Notes under the pieces: generated by a model
The model's database searches: none
What the model was told of the DNA's origin: nothing
What the model saw: only the letters and a program-made list of their open reading frames with translations
From: Knoxdaviesia capensis
Taxonomy: Eukaryota > Ascomycota > Sordariomycetes > Microascales > Gondwanamycetaceae
Length of the DNA stretch: 64,000 nt
Assembly (NCBI GenBank): GCA_001510575.1
Contig: LNGK01000002.1
Coordinates: 918,144 to 982,143 of the forward strand
Direction: 5' to 3'
Made by a program: the position numbers and the translations under genes
Shown: piece by piece, positions 11,323 through 22,985 of the stretch
Numbering within the stretch: the stretch's first letter is position 1
Layout: each line of letters begins with the position of its first letter

Positions 11323-13914
11323 TTACACGCGCGTGAAGATGCTATCAGGACGCTGGCGAGGGAAAAGAGAGAACTGGGGAGGAGTAGATCCAGTTGCCAT
11401 GGTGCTGGCACGCTGGCGGCGAGAGCCAGACTTGGCCGGAGGGGTCTTCGGGGACGAAGACACCAGAAGGGTCGACGACTGCGAGCTCTCCGGCAGGCCG
11501 CCGGTCGATCGGGCCATGCGGTCATCGCCCTCGTAGAAGCGGGTGTAGCCGTCGCTCTTGGGGCTCCAGGTCTGCAGGTTATCGGCAGATTGGGTGCGCT
11601 CGGTCATCTTGGTAGAGAACGACGCCTCGGACGCGTGCTTGTCGGTACTGCAGTCCGAAATGCCCGACGAGGCAGTCAGGGTGGTGGCAGTGCTGGAGCG
11701 CTCCATGCCCGAGTTGAGCAGGTTCATCGAGTTGGCCGTCTTGAACGACGACAGGGCGTGGCCAAAGAAGAGCGCGTCGCTATCAGCGTCGTCATACTCG
11801 GGAAGGTCGCAGTCCGCATCGGTGGGGAAGTCATGCGGGATGAGGAGAGTCGGCGACAGGTTGAATCCATGCGACTCCTTGAAGCTCGAGGCATGCGAGA
11901 AGGTCCGCGAGTGGTGGACGGGGCCAGCAGCCTCCATATCGATTCTCAGCTTCATCTGGCTCCGCGGCAGGGAAAAGTTGGACGTGGCAGTCTTCGGGCT
12001 CAGGGACGGGACCTGGTCGACGATCGGAGTCATCAGGGTCTCGGATGAGGCGTTCTTGCTCGAAGAAATGTGGCTAGCCGGAGTCAGCTCGGGCACGTCA
12101 TAACGGCCCGGAACCTTTCCAGGGACGGTGATGGAGTCCCGGAAGGCCGGAGGCGACTGGAGCGGCGACAGAGCCATCTCCCGGCCGCATCCGGTGACAT
12201 CCAGAGACGGGGGGCTCCACTCATAGTAGAAGTCGGCCTCGGCCTCGTGCTCATAGCAGTAGTCAACAGCATCCTCCCAGTTAGAGCGGTCAAGGTCGTC
12301 GAAGTCGGCAAACTCATCCTCGCCGGGAATTCTGCCTTCGAGAAGAGCAAACCGGCCGAGCGTGTCAGATCCGGCGCTGGCAGGTCGCTGGGTCTGGGAA
12401 GCCTGTCTCAGAACGGGAACCGACTTGGTGGTACGCAGAGACGGGGCGTTGCTAACAACGCTGATGCGCGAGACACGACGCAGGCCCTTGAGTTCGTCCT
12501 CCTCGGGGACATCTTCCAAGGCAGCCTCGAAGGTGCCCGACAGCGGCACCAAAGGCCACTCGGCAGAGATAGCCACATCGCTAGAAGGGGTGGTAGCAAC
12601 CTCGATCTCCATGGGAGGCGCCAGAGTCGGCATGAAGCCATGCGAAGTGGACGGGGGCGAGGGCGAATCCATGAGAACCGAAGTCAGCAGAAGAGGGCTG
12701 GGCTTGGTGAAGCCGGCGCTGGTGTGAGGCCGGGAATCGTAGCGGATGGACTGGCGGCTGGACAGCCGCGGCGGAGGAATGGGCGGCGCAATGTGGCTCA
12801 AGGGAGACGTCCCGGTCGGCGGAGGAGAGCGAGGAGGACGCGGCGGCGCGCGAACGGGAGACGAAGGGTCCTGCGAGAGGCGGTAGGCCTTGCTCAGACG
12901 CCTCGGGCCCGAGTATGAACGGTTGCGAAGAGCGACCGGGCGATCGACAGCAATGTGGGTGTGGGCAAAGGTGGTGTCGATGGCAGAGGCGGAAGCGGGA
13001 GACTCTTCCAGAACGGGAAGGGCCTCGGAAGAGAAGTTGGAGAAGTGCAGATCGCCCGCAGAGGCCGAAGTGTTGAGAGGAGGCGACACGATTCTGCTAT
13101 CACGAAGCGTAGAGAACTCGTTGACCAACTCCATGCGGCTAGCTCGCTGAAGGGTGGGAAGGTGGTCACGACGGGTGTGGGTGACATGCTGGAAGTTGTA
13201 GGGGCCAGAGATGTGCAGTCTTCGCGGCGACACCTTGGTGGGAGAGGTGGTGGGCTCAACACCGGACAGGATCTCGGTGGGCTTGGTGCTGGCACGACGG
13301 CGGCCAAACAGAGAAGGCATGAAGTGACGGTCCTTGGACTGAGAATCGTGCGAGCCGGTAGGCGAGGCAATTGAGCTGGCCGGCACGGCGGCGATGGCGG
13401 CGGATTCCATGGTGAGATCGGAAGAGTATACGGAGCTACCGGCAGAGGTGTTGGACTCGGGAGTGTCACGACGGAAGCGCGAGCGGCGGCTGAAGATGGT
13501 CCTGCCAAAAAGATGAACACTTTCAGGACGATCGCCAGAGGGCATGCTACTCGCAATGGACCGGTTGGAAGAACGACGCGATAGCGACGAGGACGAAGGC
13601 ACGTCGTTTATGGGATCCCACGAAGTGTGAAAGTCGTAGGTCAAGGAGCGTAGAGACGAGTTTGACGAAGTGGTGGCAGTGCGGGTGTGGTTGATGGAAG
13701 AAGAGCTTTGCTTGATCATATCACGAATGCTCTGGGGAGAAGGAGGACCGTCAATGGCAGGTTCGAGGAGGTCAGCAAAGGTATTTGAATGGTCAGGAAG
13801 GCCAAGACTAAGCATGTCTGGGTGGGCTAGGCCCTTGGGGTGAGAAGTAGGGGAGGGTTTCCGAGAGTGATGGGACCCATGGATCGAGTAATGAGGCAAC
13901 GTAGAGGCCCACAT
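11323..13914 (-). CDS. CRIB/PBD-domain protein, putative Cdc42/Rac effector
   Basis: Single exon of 863 aa. A CRIB (p21-Rho-binding) motif is visible at about 231-252: HISGPYNFQHVTHTRRDHLP, fitting the consensus I-S-x-P-x2-F-x-H-x2-H with the two key histidines. It is followed by an ELVNEF segment. Proteins with this motif bind GTP-loaded Cdc42 or Rac at the cortex and link them to polarity. No kinase, PAK, WASP or GAP domain is seen; the rest is Ser/Pro-rich and likely disordered, with many basic-Ser phosphosite-like patches (RRSSNRS, GRRRAST), a Pro-rich SH3-ligand-like stretch (PPRPPRSPPP) and acidic patches (DVPEEDELKG, EDEFADFDDLDRSNWEDA). It is functionally comparable to yeast Gic proteins but much longer, and orthology is not claimed. 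The reading frame is uninterrupted and the ATG at 13914 follows a C-rich leader on the minus strand. Confidence 0.82.
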   Translation of the reverse strand: MWASTLPHYSIHGSHHSRKPSPTSHPKGLAHPDMLSLGLPDHSNTFADLLEPAIDGPPSPQSIRDMIKQSSSSINHTRTATTSSNSSLRSLTYDFHTSWDPINDVPSSSSLSRRSSNRSIASSMPSGDRPESVHLFGRTIFSRRSRFRRDTPESNTSAGSSVYSSDLTMESAAIAAVPASSIASPTGSHDSQSKDRHFMPSLFGRRRASTKPTEILSGVEPTTSPTKVSPRRLHISGPYNFQHVTHTRRDHLPTLQRASRMELVNEFSTLRDSRIVSPPLNTSASAGDLHFSNFSSEALPVLEESPASASAIDTTFAHTHIAVDRPVALRNRSYSGPRRLSKAYRLSQDPSSPVRAPPRPPRSPPPTGTSPLSHIAPPIPPPRLSSRQSIRYDSRPHTSAGFTKPSPLLLTSVLMDSPSPPSTSHGFMPTLAPPMEIEVATTPSSDVAISAEWPLVPLSGTFEAALEDVPEEDELKGLRRVSRISVVSNAPSLRTTKSVPVLRQASQTQRPASAGSDTLGRFALLEGRIPGEDEFADFDDLDRSNWEDAVDYCYEHEAEADFYYEWSPPSLDVTGCGREMALSPLQSPPAFRDSITVPGKVPGRYDVPELTPASHISSSKNASSETLMTPIVDQVPSLSPKTATSNFSLPRSQMKLRIDMEAAGPVHHSRTFSHASSFKESHGFNLSPTLLIPHDFPTDADCDLPEYDDADSDALFFGHALSSFKTANSMNLLNSGMERSSTATTLTASSGISDCSTDKHASEASFSTKMTERTQSADNLQTWSPKSDGYTRFYEGDDRMARSTGGLPESSQSSTLLVSSSPKTPPAKSGSRRQRASTMATGSTPPQFSLFPRQRPDSIFTRV

Positions 13915-16100
13915 GATGACGGGGGGGGTTCAGGGTGGAGCGAAAGGCCCCAAATAAAAAGAATGAGAAAGTACGGAAGGAACTCTGGAAGGATGACAGC
14001 AACCAAAAAAGAGTTGGGTGGTGTTATGCGAAACAGATTAAGAGGCACACCAGATTTGGCTGCTCTTGTTGCTTAGTGTTTGGGGGGGAAGGAGACAGGC
14101 TTCGCGAGGGCACGGCTTTTCCTTGTAAGTCGAAGACGCACGCACGCGATCGAGTGGAGGCCGATCAACTAGGTGAAACAGCACAGCAAGCCCAAGGATC
14201 TCTCACACAGAGGTCTTACTTTTCGCGTGTTAGTGGTTCGACGGCGTCAGCGATTTTGATGGTGGATGTTGATGTTCATGGGGGCGGACGATTGCTCGCG
14301 GATGACTTTTTTGGAGTGTAGCCAGGCCGTGCGAGTGTTTGGACAAGCAACAATAAGAGAGGAAGGACAAGAACACGGAGGGGATATCGGTCGATTCTAG
14401 GCCGGCTGGTCACGCCGATCTCAATTGAGCCGGACAGGCAGAGTTTGACCTCTGAGAAACAACAGTGATCGACGGCAATATTGATCGATGGTGACGTGTT
14501 TTCTGGGTGTTTGTTTCGTAGACGGGGAAATCAAGGACACAGGAAGAGCAAGAACAGAACGATGATGAAAGGCACGGGATCACTGGTGATGATGAGATGA
14601 TCGACGAGATGACAGGTGACGGCAAAGAGATATCTAAAAGATGTGTGTATATATGTGGTCGTACAGAGCATAAAGAGTCGCTATAGTCGACGATGGAAAG
14701 ACTAAGAGGCCGTTAGATGGAAGCAAGATGACGACAAGATATTACAACGAGAAGATGATGGCAATGTGTATAATCAAGATAGAGGCGCAGTATTAAGATG
14801 ACACAATAGAAAGGAGGAGATGGAGAAATAGATTAAGAGGGAAGAAGCGAGAAAGGGGGGAAACGGGGAGGGGAGAGCAATATAAGAATGACTGGAAGCA
14901 GACGATGAAGGTGGAGGGAAGGAAGGGGGTGTACTTGTGGGCGAGGGAAGGAGCGATCAAGAACTAGGAAGAGGCAAGAACTCGAAAGGCGGGAGAGAGG
15001 CAGAGGCCGGGGGTGAAAGAAGAAAAAAAGGTGCACTATCGTACTGCAGTAGTCCGTGTCGTGTGGTATAGGGAGTGTGAATTCTCAAGAGAGAGACAGA
15101 GAAAAGCGAAAGAGAGAGAGAGAGAGAGGCCAGACTTACTGGGGAAGAGACGCAAAGGGGTCTAAGTTGGATGGGGATTAGTCTCTTTTTTTCTCTTTTT
15201 TCCCAAGGAGAAGGGAAGACTTAGGAGATTTTGGGGGTGGGGGGGTGGGTATAAGTGCAAAAAGATAGATCGAGAAGAAAAGGGTCTGAAAGAGAGAGAA
15301 GGTGTTCAAGTGGTGAGAAAGTAGTATAATATAACAGAGCTGGTTATACAGGAAGGAGAGAGACAAGTGGGATATATAAAAAGTGAGTTGGATGTAGAAA
15401 GCAGTGTATGTAAGTCGATGTTGTGTACGTCTGGCAAGAGGCGTGAGATTCCGGAAGCACAGCAGCAGAAGAGAATGTATGTATAGAAAGAGACGGAAGC
15501 AGAAAAGCAGAAGGAAAGGCAAGAAATTATCATTCAAGATCACAGAAGAAGAGAAGAAGAAGAAGCAAAAGAAGTTAAGTACAGACTGGCGAGAAACAGA
15601 TAGAGAGGGAAACGAGAAACGGAAAGCACAGAGAAGACGAGCCACCCAGTCTAACAGAAGCCGGGAAGCGATATAGCTATATAAGAGCGATGATATAGAG
15701 GCGTGAACAAAGGACACTCGGTATAGAGAAAGAGAAGCGGTTAAGACGCAAATAGTGGGAGAAGTGGGAAAACGAGACAAAAAGAGAGTCTGAGGGTGCA
15801 GTGTGCGTCCTGGGTTGAGGGGGATATCGAATGCATGAGATATGGGTTGAAGCTGCACGGAAGTGGGAACTTGGCCTTCGACTTTCTGGCCTTCGCCTTT
15901 TTCTTTTCTTTGGTTGTTCCCCCCTCCCCCCGGGCTAGATCTGAAATAGGAAAAGTCACAGTGTCCAGCGCAAGTCACTTTTCCCTGTGGTTTGGGGGTC
16001 ACTGGGACGTTCATCGAGTTTGCTTTCACCACTCCCAGGGGGACCCTCGCCGTCCCCCAGGGCAAACACAGTGGTTAGAGTTTTTACGAGTACTGTAGGT
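13915..16100. other. Upstream region of the CRIB gene with a long C/T-rich leader on the minus strand
   Basis: The plus strand is purine-rich from about 13960 to 15790, so the minus (sense) strand of the CRIB gene is C/T-rich for about 1.8 kb. A long minus-strand open frame here translates to Leu/Phe/Ser-rich low-complexity sequence and is not accepted as a gene. A (GA)n run lies at 15111-15128, and a TATA-like cluster (TATAGCTATATAAG) around 15670-15684 could mark the promoter. Confidence 0.5.
15111..15128. repeat. (GA)n microsatellite
   Basis: Uninterrupted GA dinucleotides in the purine-rich leader region of the CRIB gene. Confidence 0.85.
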
Positions 16101-16216
16101 TACGTTGCCTGTGGTTGGTCTTGGTGATGTTCCGGGGCAGCAGCTTGGAACGGGGAGGAAAGCCGGGGTTACAGCAGGACACGGAAAAAAAAAGATCGAC
16201 GAGGGTTGGGAGGAAG

Positions 16217-16255
16217 GGTTCGAGGGTCGAGGGTTCGAGGGTTCGAGGGTTCGAG
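16217..16255. repeat. GGTTCGAG tandem repeat
   Basis: Five units of GGTTCGAG, the second shortened by one base (GGTCGAG). It resembles a tRNA B-box in each unit, but no tRNA fold surrounds it. Confidence 0.85.
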
Positions 16256-18102
16256 GAGGGTGGGAGTTTGGGAAGGCTCTGGTTCTCTTTTTTTTTTTCT
16301 TTTTTTTTTGAGCAGGCTGGTGTGTGATGCAACGGCGGGGGTGTTTCTCTGCTAGGCCGGGGCCCGGGGGGACAAGAGGAACATGATTCGGGTGGTTTGT
16401 GCACGCAGAGAGAGATCCTCCTGCAACTCTTCAATCGATGTGTACAGTATGCGTAGCTTCTCGGTACTGGGGGGGGACAAAAACGTGTGGGCAAGCGAGT
16501 GACAGAACCTGCGAGTCTCACTCTAGTGCAGCAGTGCAGGGTTTCAACAGGTGACGGGCTGAACGAAAAAACGAGAGGTCAACCAGGAAAATATGATGTG
16601 TAAGTTGGCGGTTAAGCGAACTCAGAATGTTTTCAGCACTAACAAGACGACAGAGGCCGTTCAGGATTTCAGTATAAGCGGTGGCGCGCGCTGAGCTGCA
16701 GGAGAAAAAGACAGATAAATTGTGACCGGGGGGGAGTGTGTGTGCTCCAGGATTGTATTCCTTGGGCGGTTGGGAGAGAAATATATACCGCTCTCTGTGC
16801 TTCCTGTTCTTTTTTTTTCTGAGCTGGCATGCACGATAGAATCTGGTTCGCATCTGTGAGGTTGAGGGAGGAAGAAGAGGTCTGAGAGGTCTCTGCCGAA
16901 GATGTTGAGGCGAGATCCAGAGGAGAGACACCGGCCAAGAGCAGGTTTTTAAAGAATGTGTATGTAAGTCGACCTCGTGACCGCAACCGGTAGATTGGAA
17001 GGAGACGGACAAAAGCTGTTCCGCCCATCACACCGTGAACCACGTTTGGGGTGGAAACCGGAGAGATGACAGATGGCAGGGGCAGGACCACACAAGTTAC
17101 AGTACGGACAGCTCCTGCCTACCACGGCACACACGGCACCCAAGGTCATATCAGGCCTCTGTCAGCAGGAGTATCACCGGTTTGCGGCAGGAGCTCTTCT
17201 GGTCTCTCCCTCTCAGGCACTTTCCTCGTCGGTACGCGTAAAGAGGCCGTAACGAGCAGATTATATACTCCTCACTCGGATAAGTCACCTGGTTTGCACA
17301 AACACAGCAAGTGCGTAGTCATCCACGACAAGGTGCAGCAGGTCGGCAAGTCACGTCGAACCCGGAAGGCACAACCCACTCAACCTCCCTGCCTCTGTCC
17401 AACTGTACAGATTCTTCTGCTCTCGTATGTGTTTGTTCCCCGGCCCCGGGCGGGAGACAGCACATTACACGCTAACCTTAAAAGGCTCAACGCGCCTAGG
17501 AAAGACGATAGTCATTGTTTTTGTCGACTCTTTGTTTTTTCTTGCTCTCTTCTGTCTCGTTTGGCCCGGGCTTCTTCTCTGTCGAGTCTGTTCCCTGTTC
17601 CCTGCCCTTTGGGGGGGGTTTAGGTGTTTTCACTGTTGGAAATAGACCACAAGGTTCACAACACGGCCAGTTATGATGTTCTAGGCCAACGATAGTGTTC
17701 AAAACGGGGGGAGTAAAAAAAAACAAAAGCAGCTAGTTTAGCCGAAAGCCAGCCCAGACGGCCTAAACTAAAGTCGTTAGTTAAGGGGAAAAGAAACCCA
17801 CAGAGTTTGCCCTCGTTTAGCTGGTTTGGTTGAAGCTTGACCGAGTAACTGGGACTAATAACGTCAGAAAGTTGTCGAGAAAAGGGGGGCATTTTCTGGG
17901 TGCTGGTCGTTTGGGATGCAATATGGAGGCTTTTTTGTGACAGAGAATAAAATAGCTGTTGGAAATAGATTAAAACATACCAGTCTGGCTTGTGTATGAG
18001 TGAGCGGGTGTCTGGTTTTCTAGGGGGCTGGTGAAGGAGCCGAGCCAGTGTGATAAGAAGCACAACGTGCACACCAGAGAGTCTAAAAGGCGCGGGGGGG
18101 GG

Positions 18103-18105
<3 letters not shown>

Positions 18106-18138
<33 letters not shown>
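18106..18138. repeat. (GT)n microsatellite
   Basis: About 16 GT units, ending directly at a TACTGTAT hairpin (18138-18156). Confidence 0.9.
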
Positions 18139-18141
<3 letters not shown>

Positions 18142-18156
18142 GTATACTATACAGTA
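18138..18156. repeat. TACTGTA dyad hairpin
   Basis: TACTGTATACTATACAGTA: 8-bp arms (18138-18145 and 18149-18156) around a 3-nt loop. One of the dyad family described in the findings. Confidence 0.8.
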
Positions 18157-21100
18157 CTAACTGTGTGTGACGGCCGCGGGTCCCAGCTTGCTTTGCCTGT
18201 TCTCTGGCTGTCTGTGTCGCCTCTAATGTGAACAGTACAGTAGTACATACGAGTATGTGCGTCCAGACTGCCCTACTCGCCCTTTCTCTCCTGGTGACAC
18301 ACATGTGAAGACGTCCCCTCCTCGGCGAATGTCGGGCTCCCTGTTCTTCTGCCCACTCCATGCGTAGCGTGCGACTGAACGCTGCAGCACACACACACAT
18401 TTCACCTGCACACACAGGAAAGAGAATCATACGTACACACAGAGAGAGAGAGAGAGAGGCAGAAAGAAAGAGCAACGCCGGCGCCCACTCGCAACGCTCG
18501 TGCGCTGCTCTCCTTCTTTCCTCTCGTACTGTGGCGATGGCTCTCGGCCGTTTCGTTCGTTCTATGTCTGTCTGTCGTGTTCTAGCTTCTCCTGGGAGCT
18601 GCAGCAAGAAGCAGGAGGAGCACGAGTTTTTTTTTTCATTTTTTGGCCCCCCGCCATGAGAGGGAACAAAGACGGTAAAGCAATTGGCGGATGTACTGTT
18701 TCGGTGGAGACTCGGCAGAACAGGTACATAAGTTAGTCTGGAGCACAGGACTCAGAGCAGCAATATTGGCTGGAGACCACTCCAGCAAGTACCCAATGCG
18801 TGCGTCCAAGCTGGGAATACTACATCTGAGAGTCCCCCGTCCACCCACCACGCAGTTGAAGCAGGACTGTGTTCCCTCCTTGCTGGCCTCCGGCTGACTT
18901 ACCCGACAGACCGGCCACCTCCAATTCTCCAACCCTCGGTGCAGATCCTGCTCTTGGGCCTCTCTGTCCCTCCCCTCGCTCTTGGGGGATGGGGAATACG
19001 GGACGAAGTGGCGCGCGCGAGAGAGAGAGAGAGGGAAAAAAAATCGGTGCATATGCAGTCTCTTAAGTTCACGTACAGATGAGAAAAAATATATCCGGCA
19101 GGCGTGGACATGGGGAACAACCAGTCTAGAGAGGGAGGTGGACTGACAAATTCTGACGCGTGGAACCCCGATCTGTCTGCGCTTTTTGCAACCACCGGCT
19201 CGGCTCGGTTCAGGGCCGGAAGGGATATCAGGGGTGGTGGACTCACTCGTATGTGGGAGAAGAAAAGAAAAGTCTTTGTGTGTGCAGTGGCGTTTTTTTT
19301 TTTTTTGGTCGTCCCCCCCTTTTTCTTCCTTCTTGGACAGCCACCGAACCAAATCCCCGGGAAGAAGTGTCAAATAGTTCGGCCGCGGCGGTGGTGGTGG
19401 TTGGAGACTAGTAGTGAAACTACTTGGGCCCAACTCGCCGCACCAGAACTGGCAAACTGACATCCTCACAGTCTGGCGACCGCCCCAAAAGAAAACCCCA
19501 ACGCCATCTGAAGTACTTGACCTGTCCTCGTCACGTCTCCGTCTCTCCCCCCAACCGTGGCTGCGTTTTTTTTTCTTTAAGCCACACAGATCGTCCTATC
19601 TCTCGCCACAGGCATCATTCTGGTCTCTTGGGGCTTGGGGCTTCGGCCTGCATGTGCAACGCTACACTCTCGGGCTTCCGGCGATATATAGGGGGGGCGA
19701 GGGTGCACGTCGAACGAGCGGATGTGAGTGGCTGGGCCCGCCTTTTCTTGTATGCACGGCACCGACACCAAAGGTTTTTTTTTTTTTTCTTTTTGGCTTG
19801 TTCGTCTTTTGTTCTCTCTCGCGCACTCACACAATGGCAAGCGAGAAAAAAGCCCTGGAGCGGGGGAGGGGACATAAGTCCCTGGGCCCAGTCAGATCTG
19901 GAGAGAGGAGACCAAAAAAATGTCCCTCACGATCAGTGTATGTAATGTACCTCGCATCCTGCCGAATCCCTGCCCGTCAGTGCGTGCAGGTCGAGTGCAT
20001 GTTAACACTTGGGAATGCAGGTTTCTGGGACTTTCAGAGCGTGGATACAGGACTACTGTACAGTACTGAATGTGGATGGCTGTGTGAGGTACACGGTCCT
20101 CTGGCAGCATTGAAGCATTTGCAATACAGTCAGTCAGTAGAGAGGATAAATCCATGGCAGGGTCGAGATAGGGGAGGAGGGAGAGCCCGGCGTCGGCGAT
20201 ATGCCATGACGCTGTGAACTCCCGATCGCGACTCCGATGTTCTTCAACTGAGGACGTCGCGCTTTCCTGCGCGCCAATCAGCCGAGACTCCCACACACAC
20301 ACCATCAACCAACCAACCACAGTTCTTCGACAACTGCGCAAAGGCCTTTCTCCAATGGAACACAACGACACCTCTGCAACTTCAATGCATACTCAATATC
20401 CAGTGCCTGCCTCCTCTCTCCCTCCCCGCCCGTCTCTTCTCGATCGGGGACGAGATCCGCGGCGGTACACCCAAGACCACAGCTTCCTAGCTCCCACCAC
20501 CACCTTTTGTCGTAGAAAGAACAGCACAGCACGCACCGACGACACCAGGCCGAACCGAGCAGCTTCGCCGTGCAAGTCGCCGATTTCGTCAAAAGCAAAA
20601 AAGACACCTGCGGAGACCTGTTCCTTGCTGCTGTAATAGGCGACGCTCATATACTCGGGGAAGAAGGACTCCGTGAGAAAATAGAATGGCTGAGCTGATC
20701 GCCGTATATGATGGGCTTGATATATTATCTCTTCCTTTGTTTTTTTGGCCCTCTGGACAACTCTTGGTGGAAGCTGGAAAAGTGAACAGTGCCTGGATCC
20801 GCGAGCCGGTCGGGGTCCAGTTTTCTTTGGCCCAGATATAGGGGAGGGGTCCATAACTGTGCAGGCTATAGCAAAGGGTAAACTATATCCCTCCACCCAC
20901 TTCCTCTTTTTGTGCGTATCTTTTGGCCTCTCTGGCTGTGAGATCCGGCCCCGAAAGTCCGGAAACTGGGACACACTCACACACCAATGGTGTCGAAAGC
21001 CCGGTTTTGGCGTGCAGAGACACCACCGTCCCGGGCCTACATATCACGCCAACTAGTAGCGCACGACTCCATCTTCGTCCATCTATCGATACACAACGGG

Positions 21101-22969
21101 GCTTGGGGCCGATCCATTGGGATTTGTCCCAGGTGTTTGGCCGAAGAACACGCCGTGCTGGTTTTTCTTTTCATCTTTATTCCCCTTTTGTCCTCTTGGC
21201 CCAGAATGCCCCCTTTTCAGGAAGACAGGGAGGTCAGTCAGTACGGACACATGTTAACGGATGCTCGGAACGACGGGATCCACCAGAGTATACTGCTGTT
21301 GACGTCGGTGTCGAACGTGGAACCTGAGACAAGACAAGGCCTTCGGGTTGTTGCTGAGACACGTTCATGCTGCGTCTCTGGCCCTGCTTGCTACATGCTG
21401 GATAGGTGGGTGGGTGGTGCAGGCGGACCAGGTCCGCAGGTGTCCTGCCCCGGACTTCGAGAGGTCTGTGGGAGAGGAAAGGGGGGGCTGCAGCAACACT
21501 CTTCGGCGGGAATTCCGAGGTGAGGGGCAAGATTTGAAGATCCGCTGTCTCTCGGACTCTCTGCCTAGTCTCCAATGACGAGTTTTGCACAGCAAGACGG
21601 AGAGGCAGAGAACTCGTGGAATCCCAGTGCACGTACCCCCCTATAAGAGCGCTTTATGACCGACATATACACTTCTCTTATTGTTAGCTGTGGTGGTAGT
21701 GGTAGCCAAGTCGGCGAAGTGTGCCTTGCAGAGAACGATAGCGCGACGGCATCTTCCACGTATCCCACGTATAAAGCCTGAGGATGCGGTACTATCAATT
21801 TTGTGTCTCTCCCGTCTCCGTGCTCACAGTTTACTGTTCGTGGCCAGGCACACTCAGTGTCGGAATGACGTTTTGTAAGTGTCAAGTGAGGAGAACAAAA
21901 GAAAGAAAAAAAAGTTACGTCCCAGGGGCCTAGTATTCGCTAGATAAAGAAACTAACGGTGTCTTCTAGGCGCTAACACCGGTGAACAGGTAAATTAGAT
22001 TCATGCGTTCGGAGCTAGATACAGCCGGGATGCAGCTTGGTCGTGAATCGTGAGCCTTCAGAAAAAGAGTCGGTCAGCAGTGAGCAAGCCAAGCGGTGAT
22101 GAATGCTTTCGACTTTCGTTCATGCATCACAAAAACAACCGCGCAAACGCGCATCCTGTGAAATTAGCAACACACACACGCACACTCAACATAGGTGCTG
22201 GCCGTTGCCGGCAAACGCGACCGACCGGGGGAGGAGGGCGGACAAAGTGGGCACGGCCGGGTTCACAGACAGGCTTTTTCTAACTGATGTGTCCAACAAC
22301 ACGCAAAATCTGAGATCGGGGAGCTCTTTGGGTCAGTATTGTCTGGATTGGGCGCGGTCGGCGTGGCAGATTGAGCACTAGGAGTCGCCCAACGCGGACA
22401 GCTCTGTTTGCAAAGGGAAGTCCACATACCTACCAAACCGACTCTATATGGGACTTGTCTGCGAGACGCAGGGAGCCGAATGGCTGTTCCCCTTTGTTAA
22501 TATGGGTGGTGCATATGCAGTCACAAAGAGTGCAGCGTGCAGCGCTATGTGTGCGTCCCTTCAACCTTGTATGCACTGCATTAACACACCGTAAATGCAG
22601 GAGAATTTTTCCCTCCGCGCGCCCCAGTTTGCTTACTGGGAAGGCTCTCTCCCCTCTCTTCTCCTTGGACCGGTTTGGGAATCTCTCGTCAGCGGGGTGC
22701 GCGGTCTTTTTACGCCCTTGACTATTACCAAGAAGAAAAAGAAAAAAATGTCGCGCTGGTTTCGCGTTGGGGTGGTAGTACATAAGTGTATGTATGGTCG
22801 TGCAGGAATAAATTACCTGCCTTTTTTTTTTCGCAAGCCGCCCCCAGCGCTTTGGCCGGTGAGCTAGCTGTCCGGACCTGATCAAGATCTGGTAGAGAGA
22901 GCGAAACCCCCGACAGAATACGGGATAATTACCGTGTTGGACTGTCTGTCCGCTTTGGGCAAGTTGCGG

Positions 22970-22985
22970 TGTACAGTACTGTACA
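22970..22985. repeat. 16-bp perfect palindrome of the TACTGTA family
   Basis: TGTACAGTACTGTACA is identical to its reverse complement and contains both family words, TACAGTA and TACTGTA. Confidence 0.9.

Noticed and set aside
15178..16065. 295-codon minus-strand frame resembling a membrane protein
   Set aside because: It is the translation of the C/T-rich leader region; Leu/Phe/Ser dominate and there is no domain or codon structure.
16217..16255. tRNA gene suggested by GGTTCGAG (B-box-like)
   Set aside because: The motif is part of a tandem repeat and there is no A-box, anticodon arm or acceptor stem around it.
17140..17175. Telomerase RNA CR4/5-like word CTCTGTCAGC
   Set aside because: A short match to a vertebrate motif only; the required P6.1 stem is not formed by the flanking bases.
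18636..19469. 277-codon minus-strand frame
   Set aside because: It crosses poly-T and GA repeats, begins at a non-conserved position and has no recognisable motif.
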